60,673 nt of DNA from Bacteroidales bacterium (GCA_035353855.1 DAOQAK010000018.1:1-60673), one strand, 5' to 3'; shown: positions 1-9,561, numbered from the stretch's first letter. Notes: generated from the letters alone by a model not told the origin. Translations and numbers: made by a program.

Positions 1-101
1 GACGATTTTCAGCTTTCTTTGTTCCCTGTTTGAAATTTTTGAGGAAACTCCAATTTTAAGTAAAAAAAACGTTTAAAATTTTTTTTATTAATTTTCTTGA
101 G

Positions 102-109
102 TACTTTTG
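102..109 (+). promoter_or_regulatory. -7 promoter box ahead of the membrane hydrogenase operon
   Basis: TACTTTTG fits the Bacteroidota -7 consensus TAnnTTTG and lies 23 bases before the ATG of the first hydrogenase gene. No clear TTG -33 element is visible; the upstream stretch is A/T-only. Transcription would begin near 114-117. The window starts 132 bases before this gene, so genes further upstream cannot be excluded. Confidence 0.5.
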
Positions 110-132
110 CCGCTTCAAATCATTGAAAATAC

Positions 133-1566
133 ATGAATGCTAAACTGATTTTGTGCTTAATTGTATTTGTTCCTATGGCTGGAGCATTTATACTCCCATT
201 AGTAAGTTCAATTTCGAAAAAATTCAGGAATATTACTGCAATTCTTTTGGTTTTAACTTCAGTTATCTTATCATTTATTGCTTTGCCAAGTTCTATTACG
301 ACACCGTTGCAATTCAATATTGATTTTCCCATGAATTTCAATTTTGGTTTTCTTGGTGACGGATTGGCAGTTTTTATGGCACTTTGCTCAGCCGGAATCG
401 GATTAATAATAATTTATTATTCTTGGGACTATATTGATCATTACAAAAACCAAAATGAGTACTACTTGATGGTGTTGCTATTCCTTGGTTCTATGATGGG
501 AATTGTTTACACTACGAATTTAATTTTCCTTTATATTTTTTGGGAAATATCAGCTATTTGTTGCTGGAGATTGATTGGTTTTTTTAGAGATAAAGAGATT
601 GTTAAACGAGCTGACAAAGCATTTCTTATTACAGTTTTCGGCGCATTATTGATGCTCGTTGGGTTTATCCTTATTTATAACGAAACAGGAACATTTGACT
701 TAATCGAATTAAGAGGGACTAAAATTTCTAATGTCGCAATGATTTTAATCCTTGCCGGTATTTTTTCAAAATCAGCTACATTACCTATTCACACATGGTT
801 ACCTGATGCAGGGGTTGCTCCTTCGCCGGTTACCTCGCTACTACATGCGGCTGTTCTTGTTAAAATTGGGGTATATGTTTATGCACGTCTCTTTCTAATT
901 ACATTTGAAATTGACGATATATGGCATACAATTATTCCTATTATTGTCGGAGCTAGCGCATTGGTATCAGCAGGTGCTGCTTTGATTGAAAATGATATTA
1001 AACGTATTATTGCTTATTCAACGGTAAGTCAAATAGCTTTTATTTTCCTTGGACTATCTACCGGAACAATTATTGGGGCAGCAGGGGCTATTCTCTATAT
1101 TCTTATGCATGGACTTGCAAAAGGAGGTTTATTCCTTTGTGCCGGTATCATTGAACAGAAGACCCATACTAAAGACCTAAGAAAATTGGGTGGCTTAATA
1201 TACACCATGCCTATTACGGCAATATCTTTTATTATTTGTGCTTTATCTGTAATGGGTATTCCACCATTGGGTGGGTTTTTCAGCAAAATGATGGTTATCA
1301 ATGGTGCTGTACTGGCTAACGAACCATGGATTGCAGTTATATTTATTGTAGGAGCAATTCTTACAGCGATTTATATGCTTAGATTATTTATCAAAATTTT
1401 CTTCGGTAAAAACAAATATCCCGAAATCAATGAAAGTGGATCATTTACAATGGTTTCTAGTGTAGTAGCATTAGCTGTACTTTCAATATTAGGTGGTATT
1501 CTTATATATTACCCTGCAGATTTTGTAAATTCAATTGTTGGCCAGTTGGCCATGTTATCTTTTTAA
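133..1566 (+). CDS. Antiporter-like membrane subunit 1 of group 4 [NiFe] hydrogenase (NuoN/NuoM/MrpD-like)
   Basis: This 477-residue, strongly hydrophobic protein belongs to the proton-antiporter family (Proton_antipo_M) shared by complex I, Mrp antiporters and group 4 hydrogenases. It should sit in the cytoplasmic membrane and move H+ or Na+ when the hydrogenase turns over. The hallmark charged residues are present: a transmembrane glutamate at E138 (LYIFWEIS), a lysine/histidine pair at K214 and H221 (FSKSATLPIHTWLPDA), and K245. It is the first of three antiporter-like genes, separated from the next by 30 bases that include an aaggag ribosome-binding site. The ion carried cannot be read from the sequence. 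Confidence 0.9.
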   Translation: MNAKLILCLIVFVPMAGAFILPLVSSISKKFRNITAILLVLTSVILSFIALPSSITTPLQFNIDFPMNFNFGFLGDGLAVFMALCSAGIGLIIIYYSWDYIDHYKNQNEYYLMVLLFLGSMMGIVYTTNLIFLYIFWEISAICCWRLIGFFRDKEIVKRADKAFLITVFGALLMLVGFILIYNETGTFDLIELRGTKISNVAMILILAGIFSKSATLPIHTWLPDAGVAPSPVTSLLHAAVLVKIGVYVYARLFLITFEIDDIWHTIIPIIVGASALVSAGAALIENDIKRIIAYSTVSQIAFIFLGLSTGTIIGAAGAILYILMHGLAKGGLFLCAGIIEQKTHTKDLRKLGGLIYTMPITAISFIICALSVMGIPPLGGFFSKMMVINGAVLANEPWIAVIFIVGAILTAIYMLRLFIKIFFGKNKYPEINESGSFTMVSSVVALAVLSILGGILIYYPADFVNSIVGQLAMLSF

Positions 1567-1596
1567 TATAATAAGGAGTTAGAAAATAAAAACTGT

Positions 1597-3450
1597 ATGT
1601 TTGGACTTAATTCTTTGCAATTTTCTCTTTTTTATCCAGTTTTAATACCAGCAATAACTGCATTGGTGGTATTGTTACTACCTAAAAAAGATTTTTGGTT
1701 AAAAAGCTTTATAAGTTTGGCTGGAGTAACCATCAACTTAATATTAGCAATCAGCTTGTTTAATAAAGAAGCCGCTTTTACAATTCCCTGGACGGGATTT
1801 GGTCTTAATTTTTCGTTTAGACTATACCAGTTCAGTAGTTTTATAATTTTGGCTTCAGCTGGTTTTTCATTCTTGATTGCTTTGTATTCAACCATTTTCA
1901 TGAAAGGAACGAAGTATTATGTGAAACAGTTTTTCGCATTCTTCTTAATAACAGTTTCAATGGTAAATGGAGCAGCATTATCAAATAACCTTCTTCTTAT
2001 GCTTTTCTTTTGGGAAGGTCTGTTACTTACAACATTTGTACTTATTTTTGCAGGTAGTAAGAACTCATTTGCAGCTGCAACAAAAGCGTTAATAATTCAA
2101 GCAGTTGCTGATTTATTAATGACTCTTGGCATATTAATGATTGGATGGCAAGCCGGTACATTCGAAATGGATCAAATTAATCTTCCAATGAATTATTGGG
2201 GAAGTTTTTCTTTCATTCTTGTAATGATTGGAGCAATTGCTAAAGCAGGTTCCATGCCTTTCCATAGTTGGATTCCGGATGCTGCTGTATCTGCACCACT
2301 CCCTTTTATGGCTTTTCTTCCTGCTGCTCTTGAAAAACTTTTAGGAATTTATTTCCTTTCTAGAATTACACTTAACTTATACCAATTTGAACCTGGCTCA
2401 TCGATGAGTACACTTATGATGTCGATAGGAGCAATTACAATTCTACTTGCTGCAATGATGGCTCTAATCCAGAAAGACTTTAAAAAGCTTCTTTCTTATT
2501 GTGCAATCAGTCAAGTAGGATATATGGTGCTTGGAATTGGGACAGCTTTACCTATTGGTATAGTGGGTGGTATTTTTCATATGATAAACCATGCCATGTA
2601 TAAAAGTACGTTATTTCTTATCGGTGGATCTGTTGAAAAACAAGTTGGGACAACAAATCTTGAAGTTTTAGGTGGTTTGGGAAGAAAAATGCCTGTAACA
2701 TTTACTTGTTTCATTATTGCTGCAGCTGCAGTCTCTGGTGTTCCCCCATTAAACGGATTCTTCTCAAAAGAATTAATTTTTGATGGAGCATTAGAATCAG
2801 GAACCATATTTTATCTTGCTACATTATTAGGAGCATTCCTTACAGCAGCTTCTTTCCTAAAACTTGGACATGCTGCATTCCTTGGAAAACCCACAACTGA
2901 TATTAGTAATGTTAAAGAAGCTAGTTGGCCTATGCTAATTCCAATGATAGTGATTGCAGGTTTTTGCGTTCTATTTGGAGTATATAACCCACTCCCATTA
3001 CAAAATTTAATACAACCTGTTCTTGGTGCAAAAATGGAAGGTCATGATTTTTCCGGACTTCCACATGCATGGAATTTGGTTATAATTTCTGTTATCGTCC
3101 TTTTACTTGCACTTGCTAACCACATATATGGTGTGAAAAAAACCAAAAGAGGTTTGGGCGCAGTAGACCATATTCATTATGCTCCTGGACTTCATCAAAT
3201 GTACAACTGGGCTGAAAAAAGATATTTTGATCCTTATGATATCAGCAGATTCTTTGTACGCATACTTTCTAAAGCTTTATATGCTATTGACAGAGCTATC
3301 GACTGGTTTTATGACACGTTCTGCGTGTGGGTGGCAACATCATTATCAAAAATTTTGAAAAAAGCTTATTCTGGTAATTTTTCAGCTTCTGTTAGCTGGT
3401 CATTAATCGGAATTGTAATAATTATAGTAACCACGATGATTTTAATGTAG
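1597..3450 (+). CDS. Antiporter-like membrane subunit 2, long NuoL-like form
   Basis: At 617 residues this is the longest of the three antiporter-like subunits. It matches the NuoL/HyfB type in having a C-terminal extension with further hydrophobic segments after the core. Core residues are E140 (LFFWEGLLL), K216 and H223 (AKAGSMPFHSWIPDA) and K247. In complex I the NuoL extension forms a lateral helix along the membrane arm; whether this extension does so needs a structural model. An aaggag motif lies 12-18 bases before the start. The gene ends in TAG, so amber is a normal stop codon here, which matters for the interrupted rex gene near 21.6 kb. Confidence 0.9.
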   Translation: MFGLNSLQFSLFYPVLIPAITALVVLLLPKKDFWLKSFISLAGVTINLILAISLFNKEAAFTIPWTGFGLNFSFRLYQFSSFIILASAGFSFLIALYSTIFMKGTKYYVKQFFAFFLITVSMVNGAALSNNLLLMLFFWEGLLLTTFVLIFAGSKNSFAAATKALIIQAVADLLMTLGILMIGWQAGTFEMDQINLPMNYWGSFSFILVMIGAIAKAGSMPFHSWIPDAAVSAPLPFMAFLPAALEKLLGIYFLSRITLNLYQFEPGSSMSTLMMSIGAITILLAAMMALIQKDFKKLLSYCAISQVGYMVLGIGTALPIGIVGGIFHMINHAMYKSTLFLIGGSVEKQVGTTNLEVLGGLGRKMPVTFTCFIIAAAAVSGVPPLNGFFSKELIFDGALESGTIFYLATLLGAFLTAASFLKLGHAAFLGKPTTDISNVKEASWPMLIPMIVIAGFCVLFGVYNPLPLQNLIQPVLGAKMEGHDFSGLPHAWNLVIISVIVLLLALANHIYGVKKTKRGLGAVDHIHYAPGLHQMYNWAEKRYFDPYDISRFFVRILSKALYAIDRAIDWFYDTFCVWVATSLSKILKKAYSGNFSASVSWSLIGIVIIIVTTMILM

Positions 3451-3461
3451 GAGAAATATAA

Positions 3462-4880
3462 ATGCCAACATTATTTGTGTTAATACCTTTTATTGGAATC
3501 GTACTTCTTAACCTGTTTTACACACAGGGAGTAAAAAAACTTGCATTTGGAACGGGAATACTCGTTACATTACTTCAAATGTTCATGGCATGTACGGTAA
3601 TTTTCCAAATAGCCGGAAACGTTTTTTCATCAATCGAAATGGACTATTTTATTAGTTTTTCAATTGATATGTATGCGGCAATAGTACTTTTTACTATAGG
3701 TTTGATTTCATTTATTTCATTAATTATAAGAAGACATTCTGATAATGATGAAATATTCAACTTCTCCCAACTTATTTTTATAATAATGATAGGGATGAAC
3801 GGAACTGTAATGGTAAATGATATTTTTTCATTATATGTTTTCCTTGAAATAACTTCTGTTGCATCATTTATTTTAATTGCAAAGAAAAAAGTATTGATGG
3901 CGCTTAATGGTTCATTTAAATACTTATTGATGTCGAGTATAGCTACCGTAATGATTCTTACTTCAGTAGCCATATTCTTTATGACATTTGGCACTTTAAA
4001 TTATAACGAACTCGGAGCACAACTTAGCGGATTAACAACTGTATCAACTCAAATAATTTTAGCTGTGATATTCCTTGTAACCGGATTATCAATAAAAGCA
4101 GGGCTTGTTCCTTTCCATATGTGGGTACCCGATGCATATTCAAATTCCAGCGATTCTGTTTCCGTACTTCTTGCAGGTATTGTTACTAAAGGTGGTGGTG
4201 TTTATGCAATTATTCGTTTATTAATGGTAGTGTTCCCACAGATAGCTATTATTCAAGATATTTTTGCATTACTTGGTATCATTTCGATAGTGGTTGGTGC
4301 ATTGATGGCTATTGGTCAGAATGAATTTAAAAAAATGCTGGCTTATTCAAGTATCAGCCAGATTGGTTATATTATAGTAGGAGCCTGCTGTGGAACACCA
4401 CTGGGATTCCTCGGAGCTTTCTTGCATTTCTTCAATCATGCTACTTTCAAATCATTATTATTTGTTAATTCAGCAGCTGTTGAAGCTCAAACAGGCCATA
4501 AAGAACTTGATAAACTTCAGGGTCTTGGTGGTAAAATGAAAATAACGGCAGGAACATCAGCAATTGCATTCTTGTCGACTGCAGGAATTCCTCCTCTTTC
4601 AGGTTTCTGGAGTAAAGTTATTATTATTGTTGCTTTATGGCAATGCGGATATGTACCTTATTCGGTTATTGCACTTCTGGCAAGTATTTTAACTTTGTCT
4701 TATTTTCTTATTCTTCAGAGAAAAGTATTCTTTGGAAAACCAACTGAAGAATTTGAAAATACAAAAGAAGCAAATAAAGGTTTTATCACAGCATCAATGA
4801 TTCTTGCAATTATCATTGTACTGGTAGGTATTGCCTTCCCGTTTGTATTGAATTTTTTAAAGATTAAAGGATTGTTTTAA
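3462..4880 (+). CDS. Antiporter-like membrane subunit 3 (NuoM/NuoN/MrpD-like)
   Basis: This 472-residue membrane protein of the proton-antiporter family starts 12 bases after the previous stop, behind a taggag ribosome-binding site. It keeps E129 (LYVFLEIT), K212 and H219 (IKAGLVPFHMWVPDA) and K243. Three separate antiporter-like subunits in one hydrogenase operon is more than Ech (two) and more than the single large antiporter module of Pyrococcus Mbh. It suggests a pumping arm approaching complex I in size. The link between antiporter number and ions moved per H2 is inference. Confidence 0.9.
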   Translation: MPTLFVLIPFIGIVLLNLFYTQGVKKLAFGTGILVTLLQMFMACTVIFQIAGNVFSSIEMDYFISFSIDMYAAIVLFTIGLISFISLIIRRHSDNDEIFNFSQLIFIIMIGMNGTVMVNDIFSLYVFLEITSVASFILIAKKKVLMALNGSFKYLLMSSIATVMILTSVAIFFMTFGTLNYNELGAQLSGLTTVSTQIILAVIFLVTGLSIKAGLVPFHMWVPDAYSNSSDSVSVLLAGIVTKGGGVYAIIRLLMVVFPQIAIIQDIFALLGIISIVVGALMAIGQNEFKKMLAYSSISQIGYIIVGACCGTPLGFLGAFLHFFNHATFKSLLFVNSAAVEAQTGHKELDKLQGLGGKMKITAGTSAIAFLSTAGIPPLSGFWSKVIIIVALWQCGYVPYSVIALLASILTLSYFLILQRKVFFGKPTEEFENTKEANKGFITASMILAIIIVLVGIAFPFVLNFLKIKGLF

Positions 4881-4889
4881 GACTTAGAT

Positions 4890-5387
4890 ATGAACAACAC
4901 AGTTTTGTATATTCTCCTTGGTTTGCTGGTATTTTCATCATTGTTCACTGCATTGATCAAAAATACTCTTAAAGCGGTTATTGCTCTTGCAATTGCCAGT
5001 GCTCTTTTATCTATAATCATGTTTTTGATGGGTGCTCCACTTGCAGCAGTTTTTGAATTATCTGTATGTGCCGGGTTAGTTACTGCCATTTTCGCTAGTA
5101 CTATAAGCCTTACTGATCAACCTAATCCAGAACAGCAAGCAGAAAAAAATAAGAAAAGACTAAGCAGATATATTTATTTGCCAATTATTATTATTGTAGT
5201 TACAGGTATTATTTTAATCACAAAACCCGGTTTGGACTTTACTTCGTTTACCAGTACCGTTGCTGAAAATACTGTACAAAATACAATATGGCATACAAGA
5301 GGTTTAGATATAGCCGGGCAAATAATTGTTATACTTGCTGGAGTATTTGGAATAGTAATTCTTTTTAAAGAAAGATCAAAAAACTAA
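4890..5387 (+). CDS. NuoJ/MbhD-like small membrane subunit
   Basis: This 165-residue protein has about three N-terminal hydrophobic segments, a charged loop near residues 80-95, and further membrane segments towards the C-terminus. The segment FELSVCAGLVTAIFAS resembles the NuoJ helix that packs against NuoK, with an acidic residue where NuoJ has a polar one. It starts 9 bases after the third antiporter gene and ends 3 bases before the NuoK-like gene, the J-K pairing seen in complex I operons. Assignment rests on hydropathy, position and short similarity rather than a strong motif. Confidence 0.7.
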   Translation: MNNTVLYILLGLLVFSSLFTALIKNTLKAVIALAIASALLSIIMFLMGAPLAAVFELSVCAGLVTAIFASTISLTDQPNPEQQAEKNKKRLSRYIYLPIIIIVVTGIILITKPGLDFTSFTSTVAENTVQNTIWHTRGLDIAGQIIVILAGVFGIVILFKERSKN

Positions 5388-5390
5388 AAC

Positions 5391-5690
5391 ATGCTAACTA
5401 TAATTTTTCTTACCGTAGTTTTGTTATATATAATCGGATTTTATTACTTGATTACAACAAGAAATCTGATTCGTATACTCATTGCCCTTGAGGTGCTTAC
5501 AAAAGGTGTTACGCTAACGCTTATTTATGTAGGTAAAGTTACCGGACAAATGGCAACAGCCCAGAGTATGGTAATTACCTTGATCATTATTGAAGTTGTA
5601 ATACTGGCTGTAGCTGCCGGAATTATTATAAATATCTTCAATCATACAGATTCGCTTGATGTCAGAAAAATTTTCAGAAAAAACGAATAA
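5391..5690 (+). CDS. NuoK/MrpC/HyfE-like membrane subunit
   Basis: The 99-residue length and three hydrophobic helices are typical of NuoK and MrpC. The helix with RILIALEVLTKGVTL contains the membrane-embedded glutamate characteristic of this family, and IIIEVVILAVAAGI contains the second. In complex I these glutamates are part of the proton channel next to NuoJ and NuoN. The gene is packed tightly in the hydrogenase operon and ends in TAA followed by an ggag ribosome-binding site for the next gene. Confidence 0.8.
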   Translation: MLTIIFLTVVLLYIIGFYYLITTRNLIRILIALEVLTKGVTLTLIYVGKVTGQMATAQSMVITLIIIEVVILAVAAGIIINIFNHTDSLDVRKIFRKNE

Positions 5691-5703
5691 GGAGTTATAA
5701 AAA

Positions 5704-6024
5704 ATGGAAAATATACTTCTGTCCCCACCCATCGCCTTTGCTCTTATACTTGCAGTAGTAATTTTACTTGGCTTTGTTTCTAAAGGCTTGGCTCCTAAAG
5801 GTACTGCATCTGTTGGCAAAGGTGAATCATATGCTAGCGGTGAGGATGTAAAAACGCATAAGGTTCAGCCTGATTACAGGCAGTTTTTCCCTTTTGCATT
5901 TTTCTTTACAATAATGCATGTCGTAGTTCTAATTGTAGCTACCGTTCCAAAGGAAGTGTCAATGTTGTCGTTTGTTTATATATTTGCAGCAATATTGGCA
6001 TTATTGATTTTGTTCAGAAAGTAA
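5704..6024 (+). CDS. NuoA-like membrane subunit
   Basis: This 106-residue protein has three hydrophobic segments (about residues 8-26, 62-82 and 86-103). The loop between the first two (YASGEDVKTHKVQPDYRQFF) resembles the NuoA/HyfD loop that faces the hydrogenase large subunit in complex I. Its place between the NuoK-like gene and the small hydrogenase subunit supports a role linking membrane and peripheral arms. A 43-base A/T-rich gap separates it from the next gene. Similarity to NuoA is modest in sequence but good in size and topology. Confidence 0.65.
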   Translation: MENILLSPPIAFALILAVVILLGFVSKGLAPKGTASVGKGESYASGEDVKTHKVQPDYRQFFPFAFFFTIMHVVVLIVATVPKEVSMLSFVYIFAAILALLILFRK

Positions 6025-6067
6025 TCTTTCTAATTTGTTAATATTATTAATAAAAATATAGTAGGAA

Positions 6068-6496
6068 ATGGTTTTAGATAAAACTATTAATTGGGCACGG
6101 AGAAAATCACCCTGGATTTTACATTACAATTCCGGGTCATGTAATGCCTGCGATATTGAAACACTTGCTGCTTTGACACCCAGATATGATGTTGAAAGGT
6201 TGGGTGTCCTTCTTAAAGCTGTTCCACGCCATGCAGATGTTTTGGTTTGTACAGGACCTGTAACGGAACAGAGTGCTAAAAGACTTAAACGCATTTATGA
6301 GCAGATGGCTGAACCTAAATTTGTTGTTGCTGTTGGTACATGTGCATGTTCTGGCGGAGTATTTCAGGGCTGCTACTGCGTTAAAGGCGGTGTAGATGCT
6401 GTAATACCAGTTTCGGCATATATTCCGGGTTGTGCAGCCAGACCTGAAGCTATAATTGATGGCGTTGTTAAACTAGTAACCAGTCTGAAAAAATAA
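6068..6496 (+). CDS. Group 4 [NiFe] hydrogenase small subunit (NuoB/MbhJ/EchC-like)
   Basis: This 142-residue electron-transfer subunit carries the proximal [4Fe-4S] cluster that links the NiFe site to the ferredoxin subunit. The ligands are visible as C25 and C28 (SGSCNACDIE), C92 (GTCACSGG) and C122 (PGCAARPE). It lacks the extra C-terminal clusters of uptake hydrogenase small subunits, as expected for group 4 enzymes and complex I NuoB. There is no signal peptide, so the peripheral arm faces the cytoplasm. The order small, NuoC-like, large, NuoH-like, NuoI-like matches mbhJKLMN of Pyrococcus. Confidence 0.93.
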   Translation: MVLDKTINWARRKSPWILHYNSGSCNACDIETLAALTPRYDVERLGVLLKAVPRHADVLVCTGPVTEQSAKRLKRIYEQMAEPKFVVAVGTCACSGGVFQGCYCVKGGVDAVIPVSAYIPGCAARPEAIIDGVVKLVTSLKK

Positions 6497-6504
6497 GTTG
6501 TTAT

Positions 6505-6966
6505 ATGAGCAAAGAAGAAAATATTTTATCTGGACTTACACAAAAATTCTCATTTTTAGGTGATAAATGTGTTATTATTAGAGCCAGGCGTATAACGATT
6601 GAAGTTGACAGGGATAAAGTATTGGATGTACTAAGATATCTTTATTCAGAATATAAATTCGATTTTCTGTCAACAATTACTGGTCTTGATTCAGGTGATA
6701 ACCTTGAAGTTATATATCACATAAACAACAGCGAAGGTATGCTGATGAATATTAAGGTTTTTGCTCCAAAAACAGATCCTGTAATAAAATCTGTACTTGA
6801 AATTTATAACGGGGCAACCTATTATGAGAAGGAACTTGAAGGTATGTTTGGATTAAAAGTTGACGGCTTGCCTGCTGGAAGACATTATCCCTTGCCTGAA
6901 GACTGGCCTCAGGATGAACATCCGCTTTTAAAAAACTGGAAACCTAAGAATAAAGAACTAAAGTAG
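6505..6966 (+). CDS. NuoC-like (30 kDa) subunit of group 4 hydrogenase
   Basis: This 153-residue soluble protein resembles the complex I 30-kDa subunit and MbhK/EchD. The C-terminal stretch around residues 110-145 (ATYYEKELEGMFGLKV, then GRHYPLPEDWP) is the family signature, in which complex I proteins have the REVYDMFG motif. It binds no cofactor and is thought to stabilise the large and small subunits. It begins 8 bases after the small-subunit stop and ends in TAG, 9 bases before the large-subunit gene. Confidence 0.88.
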   Translation: MSKEENILSGLTQKFSFLGDKCVIIRARRITIEVDRDKVLDVLRYLYSEYKFDFLSTITGLDSGDNLEVIYHINNSEGMLMNIKVFAPKTDPVIKSVLEIYNGATYYEKELEGMFGLKVDGLPAGRHYPLPEDWPQDEHPLLKNWKPKNKELK

Positions 6967-6975
6967 AGGAATCAT

Positions 6976-8187
6976 ATGCCAAAAAGAGTTGAAATCCCAT
7001 TAGGACCTCAGCACCCCGCTTTAAAAGAGCCTGAAAGCTTTACTCTTTACCTTGAAGGCGAAAGAGTAGCTGCAAGCAATGTTACTATTGGGTATAACCA
7101 TCGTGGTATGGAAAAAGCTTGTGAACAAAGATCATATATTCAGGACCTATATTTAATTGAAAGAACCTGCGGAATATGTTCACACTCCCATACGACTGCA
7201 TTTATTACAGCAACTGAAGAAGTTGCAGGGCTTGAAATTCCTAAACGTGCAAAATACATCAGAGTACTTGTTGGTGAACTTGAACGCGTTCATAGCCATC
7301 TGCTATGGGTAGGTGTTGCTGCTCATGAAATAGGATTTGACAGTTTATTCATGTATAGCTGGCGAGACAGAGAAATAGTAATGGATATTCTAGCTATGCT
7401 TACCGGTGGACGTGTACAATATAGCATTAACACATTAGGTGGAGTTCGCAGGGATGTTTCCGAATCACAAAAGGAACAGATTCTTAAAGCAGTAGATATT
7501 TTAGAAGAACGTACAAAATATTACATCGAGGTTGCAACAACTGAAACAACCATGATGGGTCGTTTAAAAAATGTTGGTGGTCTTACTTATGATATTGCCA
7601 TGCGATTTCATGCTTCAGGACCTTTAGCAAGAGCATCCGGTGTTACCCGCGATGTGAGAAGAGATGACCCATATCTGGTATACGATGAACTTGATTTCAA
7701 TGTGATAACCAACGATGGTTGTGATGTATTTGCACGAGTTGTTGTTAGAGCACTGGAACTTATGGAATCGTACAAGCTGATCCGTCAAGCAGTGAAAAAT
7801 ATGCCCGATGGTGATTTAACAGTAAAAGCTCCAAGAAAATTACCTGCCAATGAAGCAACAGTTCGTTATGAAGCTCCCCGCGGAGAGGATATACATTACG
7901 TACGTGGCAATGGCACTGAAAAACCAGAAAGGGTTAAGCTCAGGGCTCCTACAATGGCAAACCTTGCATCGATATCATATATGATTGATGGTGGATACTT
8001 AGCTGATGTACCTATAGTAATTGCAGCAATAGATCCATGCTTCTCCTGTACAGACAGGGCAATATCAATTAAACAGATTGAAAACGGTCGTGAAGACAAA
8101 ATGGACTGGGAAAACCTACGTAAATATAGCATCGACTGGTATAAAAAACGTGGATTTGACGGACATAAGATTAAATTAATGCACTGA
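6976..8187 (+). CDS. Group 4 [NiFe] hydrogenase large (catalytic) subunit
   Basis: The 403-residue subunit has both Ni-binding cysteine pairs: C65 and C68 in the N-terminal RTCGICSHSH motif, and C355 and C358 in the C-terminal DPCFSCTDR motif. This separates it from complex I NuoD, which has lost them, so it should be an active hydrogenase reducing protons with reduced ferredoxin or running in reverse. About 42 residues follow the C-terminal motif. They would be removed by the maturation endopeptidase at 9675-10217, cutting after the motif's Arg or nearby. A 61-base gap separates it from the NuoH-like gene. Confidence 0.95.
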   Translation: MPKRVEIPLGPQHPALKEPESFTLYLEGERVAASNVTIGYNHRGMEKACEQRSYIQDLYLIERTCGICSHSHTTAFITATEEVAGLEIPKRAKYIRVLVGELERVHSHLLWVGVAAHEIGFDSLFMYSWRDREIVMDILAMLTGGRVQYSINTLGGVRRDVSESQKEQILKAVDILEERTKYYIEVATTETTMMGRLKNVGGLTYDIAMRFHASGPLARASGVTRDVRRDDPYLVYDELDFNVITNDGCDVFARVVVRALELMESYKLIRQAVKNMPDGDLTVKAPRKLPANEATVRYEAPRGEDIHYVRGNGTEKPERVKLRAPTMANLASISYMIDGGYLADVPIVIAAIDPCFSCTDRAISIKQIENGREDKMDWENLRKYSIDWYKKRGFDGHKIKLMH

Positions 8188-8248
8188 ACGAATTGACTTA
8201 ATTGAATACTGTTGAGGCTAATGAATTAAAACTAATTATAATTTAAAT

Positions 8249-9181
8249 ATGTTAATGTCATTATTTTATATTTTTATTTTCCCGGGTATCTTATTCCTCA
8301 GTATCTATGGTATTATACTCGAGTTTGTGGATCGTAAATTATTTGCACGTTTTCAGAATCGTGTTGGTCCCCCATGGTTTCAGCCATTAGCAGATTTTAT
8401 AAAACTCATGGGTAAGGAAGGAATTATTCCTACGCATTCCGATAAAGCAATGTTTAAAATATTGCCTGCTTTTGCAATAGCTGCAGCATCAGTAGTTATA
8501 TTATATCTTCCTATATGGAGTACAAATGCTTTGTATTCTTTTGATGGAGATTTGATCGTAGTATTGTATCTGCTTACTATTCCCACTGTAACATTTTTCC
8601 TTGCAGGCTGGTCATCATCTTCATTATATGCTACTATTGGTGCAGTGCGTACCATTACCCAGCTTTTTGCTTATGAAGTTCCTTTATTCATGTCCCTTCT
8701 GGGACCTGCCATCCTTGCTGACAGTTGGTCTTTTAGTGGTATAACTGAATTTTACTGTAATAATCCATTAATGGCTCTTGCAAATATTCCTGGTTTTATA
8801 GTAGCAATAATAGCCATACAGGGTAAACTGGAAAGAACACCTTTTGATATACCTGATGCAGAAACTGAAATAGTAGCTGGTCCTTTTACTGAATATAGCG
8901 GACGTTTTCTTGCATTCTTCAGAATGTCCCTCGATATTGAAATGATCATAGGTGCTTCTATAATTGCAGCTGTATTTCTTCCTTTCTGGAGTACAAACAT
9001 TTGGTTTGGGTTATTGATCTATCTTGTAAAAACACTTCTTGTAGTATTCATTCTTTCTTTATTGCGTGCATTAATGGCAAGAATACGTATTGAACAAATG
9101 GTGAATTTCTGCTGGAAATTCCTTGCACCTCTGGCCATTCTTCAGATATTGATTGATATTATCGTTAAAGTATTGATATAA
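8249..9181 (+). CDS. NuoH/MbhM/EchB-like membrane anchor subunit
   Basis: This 310-residue membrane protein has about eight hydrophobic segments. It contains the NuoH family signatures FVDRKLFARFQNRVGPP near the N-terminus and the acidic loop RTPFDIPDAETEIVAGPF (about residues 194-212), which in complex I lines the quinone-facing cavity at the peripheral-membrane joint. In quinone-free group 4 hydrogenases this subunit couples electron transfer to ion movement. The next gene starts 1 base after this stop, implying translational coupling. Confidence 0.93.
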   Translation: MLMSLFYIFIFPGILFLSIYGIILEFVDRKLFARFQNRVGPPWFQPLADFIKLMGKEGIIPTHSDKAMFKILPAFAIAAASVVILYLPIWSTNALYSFDGDLIVVLYLLTIPTVTFFLAGWSSSSLYATIGAVRTITQLFAYEVPLFMSLLGPAILADSWSFSGITEFYCNNPLMALANIPGFIVAIIAIQGKLERTPFDIPDAETEIVAGPFTEYSGRFLAFFRMSLDIEMIIGASIIAAVFLPFWSTNIWFGLLIYLVKTLLVVFILSLLRALMARIRIEQMVNFCWKFLAPLAILQILIDIIVKVLI

Positions 9182-9182
9182 T

Positions 9183-9548
9183 ATGCCAAATAAAATAAAA
9201 GGACCTGGAAAAATGCTCTCATTGGTTTTTGGATCTCAATTCAAAAAACCTGCGACAGTATTGTATCCATTTGTAAAGCCTGAAGTGGTTGACCGATTCA
9301 GGGGAAAATTAAAATTTGATCAGAGTAAATGCATAGGCTGTAAAATCTGCATGCGCGATTGTCCTTCTTTTGCAATAGAAATTTTTAAAATTTCTGAAAC
9401 AGAAAAGATCTTCAAAGCGGTAGTACGCCTGGACAGATGCATTTACTGCGGTCAATGTACTGACTCATGCCCTAAAGATGCATTAGAAATGACCAAAGAT
9501 TTTGAACTCGCTCATTTCAACAGGGAATCTTTAAAAGTAGATATTTAA
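9183..9548 (+). CDS. NuoI-like dicluster ferredoxin subunit
   Basis: This 121-residue subunit holds two [4Fe-4S] clusters, with cysteines at 50, 53, 56 and 60 (CIGCKICMRDCP) and 86, 89, 92 and 96 (CIYCGQCTDSCP). It should accept electrons from soluble ferredoxin and pass them to the small subunit. It has no NADH-binding partner in the operon (no NuoE/F/G beside it), which argues that ferredoxin rather than NADH is the donor. It is the last structural gene of the membrane hydrogenase. Confidence 0.93.
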   Translation: MPNKIKGPGKMLSLVFGSQFKKPATVLYPFVKPEVVDRFRGKLKFDQSKCIGCKICMRDCPSFAIEIFKISETEKIFKAVVRLDRCIYCGQCTDSCPKDALEMTKDFELAHFNRESLKVDI

Positions 9549-9561
9549 TACAATAGAATAT

